DNA of 64,000 nucleotides. It comes from Babylonia areolata. Its lineage: Eukaryota > Mollusca > Gastropoda > Neogastropoda > Buccinidae. Positions 55,936 through 64,000 of this stretch are shown piece by piece; the first letter of the stretch is position 1; each line of letters starts with the position of its first letter. A program made the translations under genes and the position numbers. The notes under the pieces were generated by a model. That model saw only the letters and a program-made list of their open reading frames with translations. It searched no databases and was not told the DNA's origin. The stretch spans positions 32,385,330 to 32,449,329 of the forward strand of contig NC_134880.1 in the NCBI RefSeq assembly GCF_041734735.1, written 5' to 3'.

Positions 55936-57267
55936 GCGAGTATGTATTTGTTCAGGTGAATATATACACTCCTCCAAACTTCAGCTGCAGTGAAATTCAA
56001 CTCTGTGCATGTTTACTCTGTAGGTGCAGTCTGTGACCTGATGTTCCTGTCGAATGGACTGAGAAGTGGGGGTTATATTTTCTTTAGGACTCTCTTTCCA
56101 TTCCAGACTGATCTTCCGCTTGTTCCAGAGGCTTTGCTTCACGTCACACTGATGATGTGCAGTTTAATCACAGACTGACTCCAGGCGATGTAACTGAGAA
56201 GCATGATATTTCCTGTTCTGATATTTCGTGTTCCACATGAACGAAAACAGGATGTGAAAGCTGTGCAAAATCACGAACACCATCACTGTTAGACTTCACA
56301 GAAGATTTGACTGACATCACTGATTTAGATCAATTTACATTTATTTTATTTATGATAATTGTCTGCAGTTTATGTTTATCTTATGTGTTTCTGATGGTAA
56401 CTAAGCGTCTCAACGACAGCTTGCAACTTGAATATGTTTTTTGCATGAGTAGTGGGAAATATCTCTGAAGCATGATCACGCAATATGGCCGGCGTCATTT
56501 TTTCTCAGGATGCCATCGGAGTTGAGCGGTAGATTCAAGCTGGTCACCATGCATACTCTGCTGCTACAACTCATTCAAATTAGAACAAAAAAAACGTTTT
56601 ATTGCTCACATTTGGACCTAATGCAAATTATAAATTTTAAAAAAAATCCCCGCTAATCTACTACTAACCATCCTCAATCTGCACTTAAATCTCTTTTTCC
56701 CCTTTGTTTTCTTCTTCTTTTTTCTTCTTTTTATACAACTGATATTCAGATGATAAACTTTGCAGCTCAGGTGTCACTGAAGACCAGTGGAGAATATGTG
56801 ATCTGTGTTTCTCTTTTGTATTCTGAAATCAGATACAAATACAGTACTGAAGTACACAATTTCTATAAATTGTAACAACATAATAATGATAAGTTTCTTT
56901 ATATAAAGTTTAATCAAATAATTTTGCTCTAAATGCTTTAGAGTTACAATAGTTCTAATTCAAAACTATATATTATCCATTAAGATATCAGTGCTGGCTG
57001 ATTCAACGAAGAAGCAAATACGACAAACTACAAGACATTGCACCAAAGGCAACAACAACAGCAGCAACAAAAACAATAATCCAATCCACACAGCACCCCT
57101 CATGTAAAAACATGCTGAACTGCACTGTACAATGTAAAGTCCGAAGAGTAAAACATATTTAAATACAAACTAAAAAACAAACATTCATAAGCAACAGTCA
57201 TCCAAAGCACGTTAAAACACACACACACAAACACACACACGCACACACACGTGCGCGCGCACTCGCG

Positions 57268-57298
<31 letters not shown>

Positions 57299-57780
57299 CG
57301 ACTCTCGCTGCACACATCACACACCACAATACCCAACCAATGCACCTTTCACATATCACAACGCCCAACAACGATATCACAAACCCAAAACATCACAATA
57401 CTCAAAACCTAACCTAATAATTAAAACTGGTCACATACTTCACAATGCTGAATTAATACCTTATTTACTTTAATAGACATCTAAAATCGCAATACTTAAA
57501 AAAAAAAAAAGTCTCACCCCCTCCCCAAATTAACACCTCAGCAGCATACATGGAATATTAATTTCCAATCACATTACTTTAAACAACTGAATCCAAACAA
57601 TAAGTATATATACAAAACTCAATATCCAGTTAAAACATTACTGAAATCAATCGCGTACATTAAAACGCCCAACAAGCAAAACCAAACTACAACACCGTAA
57701 ACTCCCTTCCCTCCACACAACACCTCAACAACACCCAAATAAAACAGAACGGCCCACACACATACACTATCGCAAGCATT
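55936..57780. other. Stretch without recognised gene
   Basis: AT-rich sequence with one CA/CG microsatellite (about 57218-57297). The 62-codon frame at 55990 and the cysteine/valine-rich frames over the microsatellite are not credible genes. Confidence 0.6.
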
Positions 57781-57789
57781 GGGAGATCA

Positions 57790-60150
57790 ATCAAAAGCAG
57801 TTTTTAAACAGATGTCTTGAGGTTGATTTTGAAGGCGGAAATGGACTGTGAGTGTCTTAATTCATATGGTAAGGAGTTCCACTGGACGGGGACCGTTGAC
57901 TCGGAATGCAAATGATCTTTGACCCAAGGACCTAGTATTAACAAAGGGAATTTGGAGAATGCGACTACCTGACGATGGACTTAGTTGTCTTGTTAGAATG
58001 TAAACAGTGAAGAGATCAGAAAGATAGTTTGGTGAAGAACCAGACAAAACCGTGAAAGCAATAATGTGGCGAGTTTATATATTCAATTCTGAACTGTATC
58101 GGCAACCAGTGGAGTTGTTTCTGGAGAGGCTGATAATGGTCACTCTTGGGGCGCTTCAGAACAAGACGGGCAACTCAGTTTTGGACTTCCGTAGTTTATG
58201 AATGATGTACCGTGGAGAACCAGCAACTGAAGCAGAGAATTACAATAATCTGGTTTTGAAAAGAAAAACGCACAAATCAATGAGAGTTTTGTTTGTGTCA
58301 ACAGACAGGAAGTGACGAATGGAAGCAATGCAGCGGGGTTCTATGTATGCTGACTTACAGACGTTAGAAACACAAAGATTCTTCATGATCTGTGAAGGGG
58401 CTGTCAGTCTGACCAGCACTTACAGGAGTGGGTGCTTTGTCTTGAAAAGACTATCTTGTAGACTTGATTAACAGCACTTCAGTTTTCTCGTCATTAAGCT
58501 TTAGTTTGTTGGTGTTCATCCAGGTTTTAACTCGTAAAATACATGTCTGCATGTCTGATATGGCTTTGCATGTCTGATATGCCTGTGCTTATTTGTCCCG
58601 GGGGAGTTGATTTTTGCATCTGTGTGTCATCTGCAAATGCATGGTGACTGATTCGGTGTTCCTTGAAAATGTGGTCAAGTGCCTGTGCATTGAGAACAAA
58701 CAAAACAGGCCCAGTGAACCACGTGGAACTGACGCCATACTTAAGACACAGTGGTGCTGACCTCGAGCCTTCCACCACAAGTTTAAGTCCTATCAGACAT
58801 ATATGAATCATGATTGAGCCAGGCCTTGAATACCAAAGACATGGGCGAGCCTATAAAGCAGGATATCATGGTTGATCGTGTCAAACGCGGCCGAAAGATC
58901 AAGCAGCATAAGTAAAGACATGTTACCAGAATCCAGTGCAAGAAGGAGATCGTTTGTAATTTTCAAAAGAGCTGTTTCTGCACTGTAAAACGGGCGGTAC
59001 TCAGACTGAAGAGAAATGAAGAGATCATGGATGTTCAGACTGAGGGAAAGCTAGTGAAGCACTATCTGTTCAATTATTTTCAAGATGAGGGGTAGATTAG
59101 ACACTGGGCGATATATTTTTTAAGGTCATAATGGTCATGGGAAAGTTTCTTGAGCAGGGGTTAACAAATGCTAATTTACAGAGGGACTGGGAAAATTCTA
59201 GATGATAAGAAGTTATTGATAACATGAGTCAAAGCAGGTAAGATTTCATTAAGGCATTCGAACAGAATGGTGGTAGGAAGAGCATCGAGGTCACAGGTTT
59301 TTGGTGCACAGCTTATATTCACCTTTCTCACGCATTCATTGCTTACAAGTTGAAAACAACTGAAGGAATGACCACATGCCTCTCCAGCCTCGTAACTATC
59401 GCTAATGTTCTGGGATTGATAGTTTCTACACTTTGTTATCAAAATAGTCGGCAAAGGTTTGAGGAAGCTGTGCCTGTGGCACAGTAGTGGGCATGACAGA
59501 CTCTTATTGTTTGGAGCAGCGAGATGGTTGGTGATGAAAAACAACCGTTTACATGACTGACTTTGTTCAATTTGCCAACTGTAATGGTCTTGGCGGCTAG
59601 TACAATGATCGTCACAAATCTTTTTGCTACATTATACAGCTGCTTCTGGATGTACGAACCAGCAGAAAGCCAGCGTTTTTCAGCCTGCCACCGCGCACGT
59701 TTAGCTGCCCCCAATTCCTCACCCAAAGGACCAAACCATGCAACTGGGATGTATGGCGGGATGACACTATCCGCTTTGTAGCAGACCAGAGGATACTGTC
59801 AAGATCTTCAGTGGAAGGTTCAGGCACTTGAGCCAGGGCATCACGGTCTTCCTTGACAGTCTCCCTATCTATACCTTCACGTTTCCTTTATCTACATATA
59901 CCTGAAGGGCAGGTGGCGGGTGGGGCGAAGACTAGCATTGAGCTGGGCCAGGACACAGAAATGACCAGAAACCAAAGGGCTAAAAGTAGGTTTGAAATAC
60001 ACTTCCATGACAACGGCATAGTTACGAGTGGAAGACACTGATACCAAAAAACGGGGGCTCCGACAAGACAAGACGATAAAAACCAGGGAAAATGCCGGAG
60101 TTGTCACTTCAAGTCTGCCAGGCAATCGTGAACCGGAAGAAGACATTCAT
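57790..60150 (-). mobile_element. CR1/L2-like LINE (decayed)
   Basis: Minus-strand remnants in order: an endonuclease/linker region (about 60150-59500), then NVSNECVRKV-like and CDLDALPTTILFECLNEILP (about 59330-59220), RT core with GPVLFVLNAQALDHIFKEH and HAFADDTQMQKSTPPG (about 58720-58610), FSKPDYCNSLL (about 58255) and a C-terminal block IPFVNTRSLGQRSFAFR (about 57950-57900). Many frame breaks; an old copy. Different family from the other CR1-like pieces in this window. Confidence 0.8.
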
Positions 60151-61920
60151 AAAGCAAGGAACCCAGAATGATCTTTTTATGCAATGAAAATATGAAACAG
60201 TATCATAGATGATGTAGGAACAGTAATGCCTTTTGTCAGCGGGAAAAACAACTGAAATTGTGTACCATAAACTTTCTTGCATGCATGGCTTGTTCATGTT
60301 TTCGTTTTCTTTAATATTCTTCTTATTCTCTTTCGTTCGTTCAGTTTACATTGTTCTTTTTATTTTTGTGGGCTGCAGGCCTATGGAATAAAATTTCGAT
60401 TATTGTTTTTGTTCTGTGAAATTAGATAAAGTTTAAAAAAAAATTATATAAATCGAATACTGCTCATGTGAGAACGTGCTGAACTTGCAAGCATATGAGG
60501 TGAACCATAATTTGTAAAGTTTGTGTGATCTTGGTCTGTCAGACCTGTATACATACTCACTGCACAGTGAATTTAGCAATGCTGTCGTATTTATTTATGT
60601 CGTGGGTCTTTTTTATTTTTATTTTTATTTTTTTAAGCTGACACGGCTGACGGGTATCTGGAAAGACTGATTTTTTCCTTTAGGTGCAGTGCTGGGAAAC
60701 GTTTGTTGCTTTTCTTGGTGTCTGCGATGCAGCCGATTATGGACAAGCAACTAGTAGGGAAATTCGGGGCAAGAAGCCCAGTCGGTCGAGGTCAAACGCC
60801 CACCCCCAAAATATCAGAGACATGGCACACACCAGGCCAATGGCATTTTTACCGTTTCCGCTGGACAACAGGGAAAAAACACCTCAAAATGGAGGCCACT
60901 CAGAAGTCAGCTATGTTTTCCACAAGCATTGATTTTTTTTTTTTTAACCTTGGTTTCTGTAAAACCCATGCTGATGAAATTTTGATGCTAGTGTCTGTTC
61001 TTCATTCAAAGCAAAATTCGATAATATTGTTCTGTGGAAGGATTGTGTCAACTGTTTAACCATAGCGCTGAAACCGATTTATCTCCTTTGCCTTCTTCTG
61101 GAAATTCTATCATTTAAGAGTTTTCGAACTGGTGCTAAACGCCTACAACGTGTTGGGGCAAGATCCATACCAGTGGGCCTCTTGCCCCATCACTGGGCGT
61201 TTTGCCCCCTGTGATCTGGAAAAGATAGTGAAGTCATTCTTTGTGCTTCTTTCTGACTTCTTCAAGTGTTTTGCTTGATAGATGTAAAGCAGCGTTGCTG
61301 TATTTGTGCAATCATGCATACAAAAAAGAAAAAAAAAATCAGTTTTTACAGGCCATAAGAGCCCTGTGAACAAAGGGGTAGACGATAGCAACAATAGGGT
61401 ATTCAATGTTATTTCATATTCAACTACGCTCTATACATATATGCTTTGTTATTGTTTGAGGTAACTGCATTTACGCAGTTATGATCTTTAAGCATTCCGT
61501 GATATAAATTCCTAATTTAATAATCCTACCAACTGATGAGTTTGAGCAGAGTGACTGGATCTTGAAATTTTAAGGGAATCTGCAATAAGAGAGGGGAATA
61601 TATATTTTTACGCAAGGGTGTGTATCTTGGCAAGACAAAAAAATGCATACGTCTTTCATTTCGCATCTGTCACACTGGACAAAGAATGGGTTCACCTTTT
61701 GTTTCCCAATGTGAGATACGCTGTTCAAAGGTAGTTTAGTGCATCGTAAAAGGCAAAGTGCATTCATGCATGCGTGCGTGAGAGAGAGATAGAGAGATAG
61801 GGGTGGTGGGGGAGGGGGGGGGGGTTGCGTGCAGATACACTGCCTTCAGAACAATCAGCTTAATGCCTGCTCATTCCCATAACCACACGTAGCATCTGGG
61901 CCTTCTTAATTGTGTTCCAG
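60151..61920. other. Stretch with one weak exon-like segment
   Basis: AT-rich DNA. 60685-60930 follows a CCTTTAG acceptor and is open in two frames for about 80 and 118 codons, but no family is recognised and no clear donor follows. No repeat family was identified. Confidence 0.4.
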
Positions 61921-62144
61921 TCAGCATATCAGAGCCATTCTACATCTCCAAAAACGGACTTTCAAATGGCCAGTGGGTATACAAAAAGCACAATCAGTGG
62001 CCATCATAACATCTCCACCATACAAAGCAAACATTATCGAGAAACAGGCAAAGACAACTTATTAAGGCCTTTCATCTCTTCTGGAGTACAGACCATCCGC
62101 AACAGACCTCCACAATCCCTTATCCTAGCTCTGTTTGGCTTCAG
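61921..62144 (+). CDS. Candidate internal exon of an unknown host gene
   Basis: A 224-bp segment is bounded by TGTGTTCCAG (acceptor, ends 61920) and TTCAG|GTAAGG (donor at 62145), a strong exon signature. It is open throughout: SAYQSHSTSPKTDF, then SGYTKSTISGHHNI, ending QSLILALFGFR, phase 0 to phase 2. It does not resemble a transposon protein and I do not recognise it. It would belong to a plus-strand gene oriented away from MED27. Neighbouring candidate exons do not clearly continue its phase, so the gene model is open. Confidence 0.4.
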
Positions 62145-62194
62145 GTAAGGCCCATCTTCTTGGTGTCTGTCTGAAGGTGTCTTCATTAACCAGT

Positions 62195-62285
62195 AGAGTG
62201 CCTATAAGACGTCAGCTGACGTCCTACAAAAAGTGTTGCCATAGTGCCTAAAAGACGTCCACTGACGTCCTGCATATGTTCCGAT
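62195..62285. repeat. Direct repeat with 16-bp palindrome
   Basis: AGTGCCTA(T/A)AAGACGTC occurs twice about 46 bp apart. The first copy contains the perfect palindrome GACGTCAGCTGACGTC at 62208-62223; the second (GACGTCCACTGACGTC) has it with a mismatch. Confidence 0.85.
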
Positions 62286-62981
62286 TTTTCCTTCATTGGA
62301 ATTGGCTCAGTATCAGTATGGATACTGATAACGGTTCATTTCCCATAAACAGACTCTGAACAGTTAGTTTGATGTATCTGGATTACAAAAATACTATTTA
62401 AATGAACATACATCAGGTAGAAGACACCTTTCTACTTGATAATAATTTGCTAACTGACCACGTGATACACACGTGGAAAAGGGGGTTGCATCATGTGCAA
62501 AAAAGGCATTGAAAACTGTGTCCAGTAAAGCAAATAGTCACAGTCAGCAGATTTACACAATTCTGAAAGCTTTGCTTGTGGTAATGGACAGCTTTCGCTA
62601 TGGAGAGGGATCTCTCTTGTCTGATGATTGGTTTGAAAACGTGGGTGATTGACGACAGTGATGAAACTGACAGCCAATTTGATGGTCCAATCAGACAGCG
62701 TTTTTGAGCATGTGGCTATAACTGACAGAATATGTGCAGCAAGCATTGGAAGAAGGGGAGGAGAGGGAGAGGAGTGATGTGAGATGATAGGTCGAATGGC
62801 AGCCATATGTCACGAAGGGGGCGTGGCTTTTGGGAACGCGTGTACTCACATTTCAATGCAGACTGTTGGATCAACTGCCAATGCTCCACGGTTTTCTCAA
62901 AATGCAGGGTGGAACCTGCACTGGACGTGAAACACGTGCTTTTTGTTTTTCACGCATTTTTTCTTTTTTTCGCTGACTCAG

Positions 62982-63139
62982 CTGGCTGACTTGTTTGAAG
63001 CTGGATGCACAGCAGACACTTCAATCAGTCGGCCCACGTGCAACTTGAAAGGATTGACTATCATCAAAGAACTTCACCCTCTCACTTGTGAACGCTCTTG
63101 GCTGTCAAAAAGCTTGCCAGCTCAGCTTCTGAGCCCTTG
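62982..63139 (+). CDS. Weak candidate terminal exon, unknown gene
   Basis: A long T-rich tract and CTGACTCAG acceptor (ending about 62981) precede an open segment LADLFEAGCTADTS ... SLPAQLLSP with a stop at about 63137. Only the splice context and open frame support it; the phase does not match the donor at 62145 in this frame. Confidence 0.2.
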
Positions 63140-63767
63140 ATTGACTTTTTACGTTGACTGGACCCACCTTTGTCATTGTTGGGACAGTGATTTACTTACA
63201 TGTCTGCACGAGCTGTGCTTTTTTCTTCTTCTTTTTTTCTTTTTTTAACTTATGGCCTGTTTAAATTTTTTTCTACATGTATAATCTGACAATAGGCATG
63301 CTATTTCTAGCTGTATTTTGTTTCTTTTTCTTAATGGATGTCATTATGTAGAAGTGGAAATAGACTTTTTTGTTGCACAAAAACCATTATCTTGAGTTTA
63401 CATGCCTGAACAGTTGTCTACAATCAACTTAATGGGGGGCAGAATCTACACTCACTTTCATGCACAAAAACGTTTACTTTCTGTATTACCCACAGCTTTT
63501 GTGCTAGAATTCTTTGTGATTTATTACTCCCGAATCCTCAAAATTCCTTGGCAAGGCGAGAGCACTTTTTATTTTATTTTATTTTTTAATTCTCTGGCAC
63601 TCAGCTGGTGTTTCTCAGTCAGCCTATCTTTTTCCTGCCTTTGGCGGTTCCAAGTCAGAGCCAGAATGGTTATGCTTTATGACGATTTTCGTTGTACTGT
63701 TTGCTTAATCCATCCTCAGTTTCTTCTTCCAATTCCTTTCAGCTGACAATTGTGTCTTCTTCCATAG

Positions 63768-63962
63768 GTCGACATTGCTGATCTTGTGTTGTCAATAGAT
63801 CTGGAGGATTCTTCTCAGACAGCTGTTGATGAATATCGGCACTTTGTTGAATGTAGTCTCTTCCATCCTCCATCACCCAGTACCACACAGCAGCACACAC
63901 TTCACGTTGGAATTGAACACCCAAACATTTTTACAGCACTCTGGAGCTTCAGATGTTCATGA
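63768..63962 (+). CDS. Candidate terminal exon, unknown gene
   Basis: A TCTTCTTCCATAG acceptor precedes 64 open codons ending in TGA (63960-63962): VDIADLVLSIDLEDSSQTAV, then EYRHFVECSLFHPP, ending ALWSFRCS. Composition is protein-like and not repeat-derived, but no family is recognised. The reverse strand is also open for 61 codons, so strand is uncertain. Confidence 0.3.
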   Translation, partial: VDIADLVLSIDLEDSSQTAVDEYRHFVECSLFHPPSPSTTQQHTLHVGIEHPNIFTALWSFRCS

Positions 63963-64000
63963 GCTGTATTAAGGCTGCTCTGGCCTTGACAATCCTTAAA

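Noticed and set aside
60685-63962. Identification of the right-hand exon candidates as a DNA-damage adaptor such as RHNO1
   Set aside because: A few residues look alike, but the order and spacing do not hold, so no name is given.

Overview
The window looks like nuclear DNA of an invertebrate, most likely a gastropod mollusc. That is an inference from repeat types I recognise (APE-type LINEs of several clades, a DIRS retrotransposon family, a tRNA-headed SINE, CA/GT microsatellites) and from the one identifiable host gene, not from a database match. It is intron-rich, with no operons or prokaryote-style coding.

Host genes. The backbone is a split host gene on the minus strand that I identify as MED27 (Mediator complex subunit 27). 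Four exons read right to left: exon 1 at 46881-46649 (start codon included), exon 2 at 43584-43449, exon 3 at 27100-26967 and exon 4 at 16855-16759. All splice sites are GT/AG, the phases agree (2, 0, 2, then 0 at the end of exon 4), and together they encode about 200 residues. The remaining ~110 residues expected for the family are not found and should lie left of position 1, so nearly the whole left three quarters of the window is MED27 intron. At the far right (60.7-64 kb) a few plus-strand exon-like segments hint at a second, unrecognised host gene.

Repeats, left to right. 1-1.6 kb: ORF1 of a Tx1/L1-like LINE on the minus strand, with an in-frame 147-bp tandem duplication. 1.7-12.2 kb: a decayed L1-like LINE on plus, whose 3' UTR is split by DIRS copy 1 (6.5-12.0 kb). 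That DIRS copy is flanked by a 38-bp duplication of LINE sequence and encloses about 3.7 kb of non-DIRS DNA. 12.2-16.1 kb: CR1/L2-like, L1-like and RTE-like fragments and a short SINE. 17.8-23.6 kb: DIRS copy 2, nearly whole (inverted terminal repeats, gag, RT/RNase H, tyrosine recombinase, internal complementary region). 24.5-26.8 kb: a 2.3-kb imperfect palindrome. 27.3-29.1 kb: a CR1 tail and a foldback repeat. 29.5-34.3 kb: an RNase H-bearing LINE on minus, split by DIRS copy 3 (30.5-33.3 kb). 34.3-39.1 kb: an RNase H fragment, GT-rich/SINE composites, a CR1 tail, a Penelope-like GIY-YIG end and a Rex1/CR1-like LINE. 40.0-41.0 kb: a ~350-bp tandem repeat abutting a lone DIRS terminus. 43.9-45.5 kb: a tRNA-derived SINE and a second GT-rich/SINE composite. 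47.2-55.9 kb: three copies of a ~420-bp repeat in alternating orientation, a smaller foldback, and an RTE-like LINE with an uninterrupted endonuclease/RT frame of at least 1060 codons. 57.8-60.1 kb: a decayed CR1/L2-like LINE on minus.

How it fits together. The locus is a housekeeping Mediator gene whose introns have grown to 3, 16 and 10 kb, and at least 16.7 kb, by layered retroelement insertion. All three sizeable DIRS copies lie in the same orientation as MED27 transcription. Two of them sit inside older LINEs, so relative insertion order can be read directly.
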